DNA from: a virus
DNA: 25,756 nt
Direction: 5' to 3' (one strand)
IMG/VR virus record: IMGVR_UViG_3300042887_004507
Coordinates: 1 to 25,756 of that record
Both the position numbers and the translations under genes were made by a program. The notes beneath the pieces are model-generated. The model saw nothing but the letters and a program-made list of their open reading frames with translations, ran no database searches and had not been told where the DNA came from. Below are positions 8,385 through 15,920 of the stretch, piece by piece. Position 1 is the first letter of the stretch. Every line of letters begins with the position of its first letter.

Positions 8385-9293
8385 ATGGCTATTATGAAAC
8401 CACTTGGCGGAACTGAAATTCTGTATAACAACTTATTAAAATACACAGATTTAAATTGGCAACAAAATGTTAACTTAATTCCAAGTTTTTGTAACCACTC
8501 AAACTTAGACCCAACTAGAAAAAATATAGTTTGGCAACATTTAATGACCGACCAACTAGCTACAGTTGGCATGAATGATGTTACATTTACTAATGCAGTT
8601 GACCAGTTTATATATGTTAGTAACTGGCAATTTAAACAATTTCAAGAATTATATCAACTTGATCATTTAAACAACATTGTAATAAAAAACGCAATAGACC
8701 CAATAGACTACATTCAAAAACCAACTGATAAACTTAGATTAATTTACACATCAATGCCATTTCGTGGACTTGATATATTACTAGATGCATTTAACCTAAT
8801 TAATAACCCTGATATTGAATTAGTAGTTTATTCATCTAATGTAATATATGGCACACAATATAGCAATAGTGTTGGTAACATGTATGACCATTTATTTAAT
8901 AGATGCAAATCTATGAAGAATGTTGTATATAAAGGGTATGCTATGAATAAAGCAATAAGAAAAGCATTGCAAACTTCCCATATATTAGCATATCCAAGTA
9001 CTTTTAAGGAAACTAGTTGTTTAGCTGCAATTGAAGCAGGTGCAGCTGGATGCAAAATTGTTACAACTAATTTAGGTGCATTACCGGAAACTTGTGATAA
9101 ATGGGCTACTTATGTAAATTATACTGAAAATAGAAATGAATTAGTAGAAAATTATGCAGAAACTTTAAAAAAGGAGATTGACAACTATACTAATACCAGT
9201 TATAATATACAAAGTAAATGGTTTAATGATAGTTATTCGTGGTTAAATCGTAAAGCTGAATGGGATACATTACTAAATGATAATCAAGTATGA
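8385..9293 (+). CDS. Glycosyltransferase, GT4/Glycos_transf_1-like
   Basis: 302 residues. It begins almost immediately with the GGTE motif (residues 8-11) that normally follows the first strand of GT-B enzymes, so the N-terminal lobe is short. The C-terminal lobe has the family's E-x7-E nucleotide-sugar signature at E209/E217 (KETSCLAAIEAGAAG), preceded by AYPSTF and followed by VTTNLGALPE. The expected reaction is transfer of a sugar from a nucleotide-sugar donor to a glycan in the cytoplasm. An in-frame stop directly before 8385 fixes the earliest start; ATG 8394 (MKPLGG) is an alternative, and neither has a clear RBS. It is the first gene of a coupled series and overlaps the next by 17 nt. 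Donor and acceptor are unknown. Confidence 0.8.
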   Translation: MAIMKPLGGTEILYNNLLKYTDLNWQQNVNLIPSFCNHSNLDPTRKNIVWQHLMTDQLATVGMNDVTFTNAVDQFIYVSNWQFKQFQELYQLDHLNNIVIKNAIDPIDYIQKPTDKLRLIYTSMPFRGLDILLDAFNLINNPDIELVVYSSNVIYGTQYSNSVGNMYDHLFNRCKSMKNVVYKGYAMNKAIRKALQTSHILAYPSTFKETSCLAAIEAGAAGCKIVTTNLGALPETCDKWATYVNYTENRNELVENYAETLKKEIDNYTNTSYNIQSKWFNDSYSWLNRKAEWDTLLNDNQV

Positions 9294-9927
9294 TACAGTT
9301 GAAAATAGTAGAGTTTATATCTCTGAAAAAATTAAAGCTGAAAAAATCAAAAATTCTAACTATACTGTAATAGACATTGGTGGAGTTACTAATGTGTGGA
9401 CGTTAGATATAATTGATTTATTAGTTGATATTAACACCACTGATACCCTTAACAGTTTATCAGTTGATATATGCTCAACAGAATCTCTCGTCAAGTTACA
9501 GACCTATGTTGAAGAACATGGTATGTTTGATTACGCAATATGCACACATACTCTTGAAGATATATTCAATCCAATTGATATATTAAAAATATTACCAACT
9601 ATAGCAAAACGCGGTGTTATTTCTATGCCAAGTGCTAATACTGAGTTTTCAAGATGTGAAAACCCTCATTGGTTAGGATATATTCATCATAGGTGGATTT
9701 TTGATCAGACTGGCACAACAATGTTGATTATTCCTAAAATAAGTGTATTAGAAGCATTATGCAGCAACCGGTTTTCATATAAAAAAGCTCAAGAAGAAAT
9801 CCGATATGAATGGGAAACATCAATTCCATACACCTTATTTATGGATAATTATTTAGGCCCATCTGCAGCTGCAGTAATTAATCATTATACAGCATTAATT
9901 GAAACAATTTATAATAGAAAAATATGA
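9277..9927 (+). CDS. Methyltransferase-like protein (class I SAM fold)
   Basis: 216 residues. Features of a small Rossmann-type SAM methyltransferase are visible. These are a glycine-rich first strand (YTVIDIGGVTNVW, about residues 30-42), an acidic second-strand end (LSVDIC), and the motif FDYAICTHTLEDIFNP. The last resembles the 'hDhhhxxxxLeHh' strand-helix of Methyltransf_11 enzymes. A late strand (KRGVISMPS) follows. The first loop lacks the usual GxGxG, so SAM binding is plausible but unproven. The distal half (NPHWLGYIHHRWIF...) is not recognised. It overlaps both neighbours (17 nt upstream, ATGA downstream), which fits translation as part of the glycan operon. Substrate unknown. Confidence 0.55.
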   Translation: MIIKYDTVENSRVYISEKIKAEKIKNSNYTVIDIGGVTNVWTLDIIDLLVDINTTDTLNSLSVDICSTESLVKLQTYVEEHGMFDYAICTHTLEDIFNPIDILKILPTIAKRGVISMPSANTEFSRCENPHWLGYIHHRWIFDQTGTTMLIIPKISVLEALCSNRFSYKKAQEEIRYEWETSIPYTLFMDNYLGPSAAAVINHYTALIETIYNRKI

Positions 9928-10604
9928 CAACAAAAGTAATGATAGGAACACCGTGTTACGATGGTAGGCTTGATGTTTGGTATACTAATAGCTTAATGAA
10001 TACCATTAAAGAAAGCGTTGAGCATGACGTTGAAATAATACCAATTTGGGTTAGCTTTGACGCGTTGCTACAACGAGCTAGAAACGATACAGTTCATCTA
10101 GCTATAGAAACAGATGTAGATTATTTAATATTTATTGATTCCGACATTGAATGGCAACCTTCTGATTTTTTTAAATTACTTAACTACCCAGAAGACATCG
10201 TCGGAGGAACTTATCGAAAAAAAGGCGATATTGAGGAATATGTAGTTAGATTACTAAAAGATAGTCCTCCAATGTCATCAACCTCAAACTTATTAGAAGT
10301 ATCTGGATTAGGAACAGGATTTTTGAAAATAAGTAAAGCAGCACTGCAATATTTATGGGATATTAGTGAACCATACATTGATACAAAAGATAACGCAGAA
10401 CATCGGATGATTTTTGATGTAGCAATTAAAAATCATAGCTTTCACAGCGAAGACATTGTTATGTGCGACAAACTCCGTAATGGCGGGTTTAAATTATGGT
10501 TAGATACTAGTATTACATGTAATCATATTGGACCATACAAATTCACAGGCAATTACGCCGTGTGGAATAATACCCCCCAACCACTTATTAAAAAACAATT
10601 ATGA
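9924..10604 (+). CDS. Glycosyltransferase, GT-A fold
   Basis: 226 residues. MIGTPCYDGRLDVWY at the N-terminus and a DxD metal/nucleotide-sugar motif (D72-S73-D74 in LIFIDSDIEW) mark a GT-A glycosyltransferase. The following VGGTYRKKG and the later GLGTGFLKISKAAL with a SEDIVMCDKL stretch resemble the Mnn9/Anp1-like or GT2-like enzymes often found in large phages. The expected role is addition of one sugar with a divalent-cation-dependent mechanism. Start and stop overlap the flanking genes through ATGA motifs (9924-9927, 10601-10604). Linkage and acceptor cannot be deduced. Confidence 0.78.
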   Translation: MTTKVMIGTPCYDGRLDVWYTNSLMNTIKESVEHDVEIIPIWVSFDALLQRARNDTVHLAIETDVDYLIFIDSDIEWQPSDFFKLLNYPEDIVGGTYRKKGDIEEYVVRLLKDSPPMSSTSNLLEVSGLGTGFLKISKAALQYLWDISEPYIDTKDNAEHRMIFDVAIKNHSFHSEDIVMCDKLRNGGFKLWLDTSITCNHIGPYKFTGNYAVWNNTPQPLIKKQL

Positions 10605-11401
10605 ATAAACAATTTGTTATGTTATCCGGATTACCTCGATCTGGGTCTACAGTTTTAGGATCTATGCTTAATCAACATCCGTTGATACACTCTTCTACAA
10701 CATCACCTGTTATTGATATGATTGAAGTATTAAACAATACCTGGCCTGCAATATCAGGAGCATTAACAAACACCTCTGAACATCAATATACAAATATGAT
10801 TAGAGGAGTCTGTGAAGGTGCGTATGAACATATTCAAAAACCAATAATTATTGATAAAAATCGCTTATGGCCTAGACACGGCAAACTAATGACGGCGGTT
10901 TTAGAACATAAACCTAAAATCATATGCACAGTGCGTAGTATTCCTGAAATATTAGCATCATACATTACATTGATTAACAAAAATCCAAATAAAATTACCT
11001 TTATTGATCAAGATTTGATAGACAATAAACTAGTAGTTAACAATAAAAATAGATGTAAATTACTATGGGAGAAATATATCAATGGACCTTATAATAGTGT
11101 AAGAATTGGGATTAATTCTCCCAATGTTGATTTATTAGTAGTAACATACGCTGATATAGTTGAGGATAGTCAAAATACAATGAACAAAATTTGTAACTTC
11201 ATTGGTATTGATTCGGTTAATATTGATCTGCAGAATATGCAACAAATGAATGAAAATGATATGTATCATGGCGGAATTACTGGATTGCATGATGTAAGGC
11301 CAATAATGCAGCGTGTTAGTTTACCACCCGAAATGATCATTGGCAACGAATTAACAGAACTGTATACTAATATGAAATTAGATTTTTGGAATAAACGATG
11401 A
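10601..11401 (+). CDS. Sulfotransferase (PAPS-dependent)
   Basis: 266 residues. The N-terminus carries the 5'-phosphosulfate-binding loop LSGLPRSGSTVLGSML (residues 8-23, R13-S14-G15-S16-T17). The second PAPS-binding element with the conserved Arg/Ser appears at residues 109-120 (CTVRSIPEILAS). IIIDKNRLWPRHG fits the substrate-side strand of the Sulfotransfer_1/3 families. The likely reaction is transfer of sulfate from PAPS to a hydroxyl or amine, most plausibly on a sugar given the neighbours. An APS kinase encoded 3.6 kb downstream on the same strand would make the donor. The gene is ATGA-coupled on both sides. Family assignment is firm; the substrate is inferred. Confidence 0.85.
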   Translation: MNKQFVMLSGLPRSGSTVLGSMLNQHPLIHSSTTSPVIDMIEVLNNTWPAISGALTNTSEHQYTNMIRGVCEGAYEHIQKPIIIDKNRLWPRHGKLMTAVLEHKPKIICTVRSIPEILASYITLINKNPNKITFIDQDLIDNKLVVNNKNRCKLLWEKYINGPYNSVRIGINSPNVDLLVVTYADIVEDSQNTMNKICNFIGIDSVNIDLQNMQQMNENDMYHGGITGLHDVRPIMQRVSLPPEMIIGNELTELYTNMKLDFWNKR

Positions 11402-12042
11402 TAATAGAATCATTTAGAAATCGTTTTATTCAAATGAAAAACAATGGTAATAATGTTCAATATGTTTTAGATATTGGAGCATATCGAGGTGATTTTACTG
11501 AAACTGTAAAATCAGTATGGCCAACTGCTATTGTTCGTCAATTTGAAGCCGACGAAAGACAAAAATCTTGGTTACAGGACAATGCTATTATAGCGTTACT
11601 TGGTGATCAAAATAATCAATCTGTTAACTATTATACATTACCTGATGATAAAATTACAACCGGTAGTTCGATCTTTAAGGAACAAACTATACATTATGCA
11701 TCACCTATTGTCATACAAAAAGAAATGAGAACGTTAGATAGTTTACATACTACTTACAATTTCTTTGGAGATTGGAAAAATCTTGGTTTAATAAAGTTAG
11801 ATACCCAAGGGTCTGAGTTATTAATACTAGAAGGTGCTCGCCAATTTTTACATAACAAACAACCACGGTATATTTTAATTGAATGTTCGTGGCAACAATA
11901 TAATCAAGGTTCACCACTTTTAGCAGAAGTAGTCGCACAACTTGATAAATTAGAGTATAAAGCAACTGACATTTTTGATACATCATACGATTTGCATAAT
12001 AATTTACTTCAAACTGATATTTTATTTGAAAGGAAACAATAA
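11398..12042 (+). CDS. FkbM-family methyltransferase
   Basis: 214 residues. The SAM-binding first motif is VLDIGAYRGDFTE (residues 23-35), the second-strand acidic motif is FEAD (49-52), and the family hallmark IKLDTQGSELLILEGA spans residues 132-147. This is a complete, normal-length FkbM domain. Such enzymes O-methylate sugars or other small hydroxyl-bearing molecules. In phages they often sit beside glycosyltransferases. It starts within the ATGA overlap of the sulfotransferase. Its TAA is followed immediately by the next ATG (zero spacing), with an AAAGGA RBS for that gene inside its last codons. Confidence 0.87.
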   Translation: MIIESFRNRFIQMKNNGNNVQYVLDIGAYRGDFTETVKSVWPTAIVRQFEADERQKSWLQDNAIIALLGDQNNQSVNYYTLPDDKITTGSSIFKEQTIHYASPIVIQKEMRTLDSLHTTYNFFGDWKNLGLIKLDTQGSELLILEGARQFLHNKQPRYILIECSWQQYNQGSPLLAEVVAQLDKLEYKATDIFDTSYDLHNNLLQTDILFERKQ

Positions 12043-12978
12043 ATGAAAAAAATATTTTTTATAGATGGCGGCGCAGGTCGAATAATTGCAGCAATTCCTG
12101 CACTGTTGAAATACAATCGATTAAACCCTAATACAGAATGGTCAATATTAGTTAGTATTTGGGATTTTTTGTTTTGGGGTATTCCTGAACTACAAGATCG
12201 AGCCTACAACTTAGATACTAAAGGGGTATTTGATAATGTAGTAAAACATGCTGACATTATAGTAACTCCAGAACCCTATCGAAATCCTGCATATTTCCGA
12301 CAAGAAATATCGTTAGTGCAAGCATTTGATAGAGAAATTAACGGAGTTACTGACCACAGTGATTTAGGTGCTCCTACACTAGTGTTTAATAAACAAGAAA
12401 CTGCAGTTGCAGTGAAAACGATTAATAATATTAAAGCTTCACAAAAGAAACAAAAAACGATTATTTTTCAACCATTTGGACGAGGTGCAAACATTGACCC
12501 CGACTCTAACCAAATTATTGATGAAGAATCGAGAAGTTTAAGTTCAACCGATTATGTTAAGTTGACTAAAAAGTTAGGAATGAAATATAATTTAATTTTC
12601 TTTGGTGAGCCCGATTTTCAGTTAAAAGAGGACACTATTTCGGCAAAATTCACATGTGAGTTGCGCCAATGGGGTGCTTTGATTAAAGCTGCTAATTATT
12701 TTATTGGCTGCGATAGCAGCGGTCAACATATAGCTAGAGCAGTCAGTACTCCTGGTACAGTTATTTTTGGATCTACATTTCCAATTAATACTTCTTACCC
12801 TGATTACTTTAACATAATTGAAAAAGCAGGTGCTAAGAAATATAGCCCAATTAGAATTACTGGATTGGATGTATCATTAGCAAACCGATTAAACGAAAAT
12901 TCTATGAACTTTACTGATAAAGAATTAAATGATATGTATCTAGCAATTGTTGCAGATATTGAGAAAAAGGTGAAATAA
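12043..12978 (+). CDS. Glycosyltransferase family 9-like (heptosyltransferase-like)
   Basis: 311 residues. The opening FFIDGGAGRIIAAIPALL matches the N-terminal strand and glycine loop of ADP-heptose:LPS heptosyltransferases. The C-terminal lobe has IIFQPFGRG and then FIGCDSSGQHIARAVSTPGT (about residues 220-239), corresponding to the GT9 'hIg.DtG..HlA.A...P' signature. S225/S226 replace the usual Thr. It probably adds a sugar to a host-derived or phage-built glycan. RBS AAAGGAAACA precedes the ATG. The stop and the next start overlap as TAATG (1 nt). The donor need not be ADP-heptose. Confidence 0.72.
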   Translation: MKKIFFIDGGAGRIIAAIPALLKYNRLNPNTEWSILVSIWDFLFWGIPELQDRAYNLDTKGVFDNVVKHADIIVTPEPYRNPAYFRQEISLVQAFDREINGVTDHSDLGAPTLVFNKQETAVAVKTINNIKASQKKQKTIIFQPFGRGANIDPDSNQIIDEESRSLSSTDYVKLTKKLGMKYNLIFFGEPDFQLKEDTISAKFTCELRQWGALIKAANYFIGCDSSGQHIARAVSTPGTVIFGSTFPINTSYPDYFNIIEKAGAKKYSPIRITGLDVSLANRLNENSMNFTDKELNDMYLAIVADIEKKVK

Positions 12979-14675
12979 TGGCATATAGTATTTTAGCAAT
13001 CAATCCAGGACATAACGGTTCTGCCGCATTAACAGTAGATGGCGAAGTTGTATATTACACAGAAGAAGAACGACTTACTAGATTTAAGCACGATGGTAAT
13101 CCATTTAGAGCAATGCTGCAAGTGTTATCAGTACACCCGATAGATGAATTAGTCATTGGCGGCACTTCCGAAGAATTTTCTACATTACCTTGGACAGGCG
13201 AAGATGCCTATTCGGCATTAGCAAGAAAATTCTATCCAAATATTAAAATAACAAAAATGGGTAACTTACATCACTTAGGACACGCAGCTGGTGCATTTTA
13301 TAATTCTGGATTTGAAACTGCTGCTGCTGTAATTATTGATGGAGCAGGGTCAAATCATAGCGACCAAATTGGCGAAAATGGGCCAATTGTAAATGGGTTT
13401 GAAACTGAAACTATCTATCATTGTTCATATCCAGGTGAATTTAATGCAGTATACAAACACTATTCTAACGGCATTCATGATAGCATGTACTACGATAACG
13501 GAATACAAGAATTTGATAATTCAGTAACGATAACTAAAGCATATGAAGCAGTATCGGAATATCTTGGTTTTGGTTTTATCGAAGCTGGTAAAACAATGGG
13601 GTTAGCACCGTACGGTAAATTTGATGAGTTTATTCCGGATTTTTTTATTAATGGTAAAGGTAATCGTAATTTATTGATTCCTCGCTATCCAGCCGGTGCG
13701 GTTATTGATGAAACATTAAACCCATACCTAAAACGGTACGTTGATCCGCAAGATTGGCATAATGATTTTACATTATGCACAGACCAATCTAAAAACTTAG
13801 CATTTAAAGTTCAACAAGAAGTTGAAGAACTACTGTTTAAGTTAGTAGAAAAAGCAGTTGATATTACCGGTGAAACTGATGTTGTTATTTCAGGCGGATT
13901 TGGGTTAAACTGTGTAGCTAACTATAAGTTAGTTAAACGATTTCCACAACTTAACATCTATGTTGACCCAATTGCTCACGACGGCGGAACTGCTATTGGC
14001 TTAGCTAGATACGCATGGTTTAAACATAGCGGAGACACTACTATTAAACCATTAAAGACAGTATGTTTAGGAGTATTGCCTGATTATAATCAGTTAGAAA
14101 ATGTAAAATTGCAACTTCCTGACTTAGTGTTTTCTGATACTTCTGCAGATCATATTGCTAAACTATTAGAGTCCGGTGAAATTGTTGCTATATTTCAAGG
14201 CCCGTCAGAAGGAGGACCAAGAGCATTAGGCAATAGAAGTATTGTGTTTGACCCGCGTAATCCGGATGGCAAAGAAATTATTAACTCAGTTAAAAATCGT
14301 GAATGGTTTAGACCATTTGCTGGTTCAGTAATGGAAGAACACGCAAGTGATTGGTTTGATATGGACAAGTTAGATAATTCGCCATTTATGATGTATGCAG
14401 TTAATGTATTACCTGAAAAAATCTCACAACTCCCTGCTATTACTCATGTAGACAATACGTGTCGTGTTCAAACCGTTAATGCAGATAATACACATTACTA
14501 TGAACTTATTTCAGAATTTAATAAGTTAACTGGTGTTCCGGTATTGTTTAATACAAGTTTTAACTTAGCTGGACAGCCATTAGTTGAAACTATCATAGAC
14601 GCAGTATTAACATTGATAAATAGTGATATTAAATATCTGTATTTGCCCGAAATTGGACAACTAATCAGTAAATAA
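12978..14675 (+). CDS. Carbamoyltransferase, NodU/TobZ family
   Basis: 565 residues, full length for the family. The N-terminal Kae1-like domain starts ILAINPGHNGSAAL, with metal-binding histidines in LHHLGHAAGAF (H98, H99, H102). VIIDGAGS, GKTMGLAPYGKF and VISGGFGLNCVANYK follow. The C-terminal Carbam_trans_C domain has EGGPRALGNRSI (residues 411-422), WFRPFAG and FNTSFNLAGQPLVE (524-537). The family transfers a carbamoyl group from carbamoyl phosphate, through carbamoyl-AMP, to a sugar hydroxyl (NodU on Nod factors, TobZ on tobramycin). Its position last in the overlapping glycan series suggests a sugar acceptor. All expected motifs are intact, so it is probably active. Confidence 0.92.
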   Translation: MAYSILAINPGHNGSAALTVDGEVVYYTEEERLTRFKHDGNPFRAMLQVLSVHPIDELVIGGTSEEFSTLPWTGEDAYSALARKFYPNIKITKMGNLHHLGHAAGAFYNSGFETAAAVIIDGAGSNHSDQIGENGPIVNGFETETIYHCSYPGEFNAVYKHYSNGIHDSMYYDNGIQEFDNSVTITKAYEAVSEYLGFGFIEAGKTMGLAPYGKFDEFIPDFFINGKGNRNLLIPRYPAGAVIDETLNPYLKRYVDPQDWHNDFTLCTDQSKNLAFKVQQEVEELLFKLVEKAVDITGETDVVISGGFGLNCVANYKLVKRFPQLNIYVDPIAHDGGTAIGLARYAWFKHSGDTTIKPLKTVCLGVLPDYNQLENVKLQLPDLVFSDTSADHIAKLLESGEIVAIFQGPSEGGPRALGNRSIVFDPRNPDGKEIINSVKNREWFRPFAGSVMEEHASDWFDMDKLDNSPFMMYAVNVLPEKISQLPAITHVDNTCRVQTVNADNTHYYELISEFNKLTGVPVLFNTSFNLAGQPLVETIIDAVLTLINSDIKYLYLPEIGQLISK

Positions 14676-14677
14676 GA

Positions 14678-14685
14678 TATAAGTA
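14678..14685 (+). promoter_or_regulatory. Possible late-promoter-like TATAAGTA
   Basis: TATAAGTA is one base from TATAAATA and lies in the only real gap of the glycan block, 33 nt before the ATG at 14719. The spacing is longer than the 22-24 nt seen elsewhere, so this is a weak candidate for a separate promoter for the small protein and APS kinase. Confidence 0.25.
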
Positions 14686-14718
14686 AATCTAAAAACATTT
14701 TAAGAAAAAGGAAATATT

Positions 14719-15030
14719 ATGACAGAAATTATCGAAATTCAACCAATTGAAGGTGAAATTGTAATCACCGAACGACGTGCAACTAGTGAATATTTCATCA
14801 CTGACATTCACGAGTCTATTACTAATAAATTTGTGCGTGTAGAAGTAGAATTAGGACCTTTTGAGGTAACTGAGCAGCCAAATGGTGAAACTACCACTCG
14901 TGGTTCATCTCGTAGAGGGTTAGTAGTATGGCAAAATGAAGATTATGTTGACATTATGAACACCTGGGACAATGCTATGTTATTAGCAAAAGTTTCTGAA
15001 TTGCTAGCGGCTGAAGCAACTCCGGTATAA
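14719..15030 (+). CDS. Small acidic protein of unknown function
   Basis: 103 residues. I do not recognise the family. Visible features are a Glu/Ile-rich N-terminus, alternating beta-type strands (YFITDIHES, FVRVEVELGPF), a charged Thr/Ser/Arg hinge (residues about 60-67), and a C-terminal helical part with WDNAMLLAKVSELL. There is no signal peptide or membrane segment. A strong AAAAAGGAAA RBS precedes the ATG. It lies between the carbamoyltransferase and the APS kinase on the same strand, so it may belong to the glycan block, but the larger gap upstream also allows an independent role. Confidence 0.7.
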   Translation: MTEIIEIQPIEGEIVITERRATSEYFITDIHESITNKFVRVEVELGPFEVTEQPNGETTTRGSSRRGLVVWQNEDYVDIMNTWDNAMLLAKVSELLAAEATPV

Positions 15031-15051
15031 CATTTTAATCTTTGGTTGTTA

Positions 15052-15507
15052 ATGAAAATATTAATTATGGGATTACCCGGATCTGGAAAAACAACACTAG
15101 CAAATGAACTAGTTAAACTTTTAGATTCAGTTGAATGGTTTAACGCAGATGATATACGAACACAGTATAATGATTGGGATTTTAGTAAAGAAGGACGAAT
15201 ACGACAAAGTAATAGGATGAAATACTTGGCAGAAAACTCATCCGCAACCTATGTTATATGTGATTTTGTAGCACCAACTAAAGAAATTAGAAAGTTGTTT
15301 AATGCAGATGTTACTGTATTTGTTGACACTATAGATAACAGCAAGTATAGTGATACTAATTCTGTATTTGAAAAACCTAGTAAATATGATATTAGAGTAG
15401 ACAGTAAACATAGTGTTTACTGGTCTACACAAATTATTAAATATTTACAAACTATTAATAATATTAATAACAGTTTGAATCAAAAGAAATCCATGTGTAT
15501 CTTGTAA
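15052..15507 (+). CDS. cysC: Adenylylsulfate (APS) kinase-like protein
   Basis: 151 residues from ATG 15052 (a TTG six bases upstream is the alternative; neither has a clear RBS). The Walker A loop is MGLPGSGKTTLA (G7 to K13-T14-T15). FNADDIR (30-36), DWDFS..GR (41-49), the ICDFVAP strand (69-75), FVDTI and the late DTNSVFEKP are all characteristic of APS kinases. The reaction is APS + ATP to PAPS + ADP, supplying the donor for the sulfotransferase at 10601. It is shorter than cellular CysC (about 200 residues). The last ten or so residues (LNQKKSMCIL) are not native: they are translated from antisense Nudix-relic DNA. The C-terminus was therefore rebuilt by recombination, and whether activity survives is open. 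Confidence 0.75.
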   Translation: MKILIMGLPGSGKTTLANELVKLLDSVEWFNADDIRTQYNDWDFSKEGRIRQSNRMKYLAENSSATYVICDFVAPTKEIRKLFNADVTVFVDTIDNSKYSDTNSVFEKPSKYDIRVDSKHSVYWSTQIIKYLQTINNINNSLNQKKSMCIL

Positions 15508-15548
15508 ATATATTAATATTAATGCACCACTGCATATTACGTAATTGA
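15478..15548 (-). pseudogene. Relic of the 5' end of a Nudix gene
   Basis: On the minus strand this reads ICSGALI....QDTHGFLLIQ, in frame with residues 11-29 of the intact Nudix protein (IICSGALIYSQATHRFLLIQ, gene at 21014-21463). At the DNA level it aligns to about 21379-21440 with a few substitutions and small in-frame indels. Only the segment for roughly residues 5-29 survives. It forms the 3' end of the APS kinase on one side and abuts the fibre cassette repeat (from 15549) on the other. Confidence 0.75.
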
Positions 15549-15920
15549 TATTTAATAAATACATAATAATAAGAAGGACACACAATGGCATTAGCTGATA
15601 AAAATATAGTCATTACACCAAATATAAGTTTAGCAAGCGACCCTAAGATTGTATTTTCTGGGGCAGACGCAATTACTGCAGCTCAGAATATTACGTTAAC
15701 TGCATACCCAACTTTAAATGGTATGCTTAGTTTTGATGGATCTGCTGGACAATTACTTTCCGTTACTAATAGTTTAACTGGAACTATATTTGCAGCTAAC
15801 GATGTATCTGGTATCCCAAGTATAGAAGTTCTTGATACCGGTTTGGTAAAACTAGCACAATATGGCGGTAACGTATTAATTGGTACTGGTACAGATGATG
15901 GATTATCTAAATTACAAGTA
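15549..15920 (+). repeat. Direct repeat copy B: promoter plus fibre N-terminus
   Basis: Gap-free partner of 1616-1987. It begins where the Nudix relic ends and stops after codon 112 of the second fibre. It carries its own AATAAATA element, RBS (AAGAAGGA) and start codon. Confidence 0.92.
15554..15561 (+). promoter_or_regulatory. Late-promoter-like element before second fibre
   Basis: AATAAATA ends 23 nt before the ATG at 15585. The spacing and flanks are identical to the element before the giant fibre because both lie in the duplicated segment. It probably also serves the adhesin at 16585, which follows after one base. Confidence 0.5.

Noticed and set aside
15046-15051. TTG start for the APS kinase at 15046
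   Set aside because: It adds only two residues before an ATG that begins the conserved MKILIMGLPGSGKT strand. ATG 15052 is the simpler start, although neither has a good RBS.
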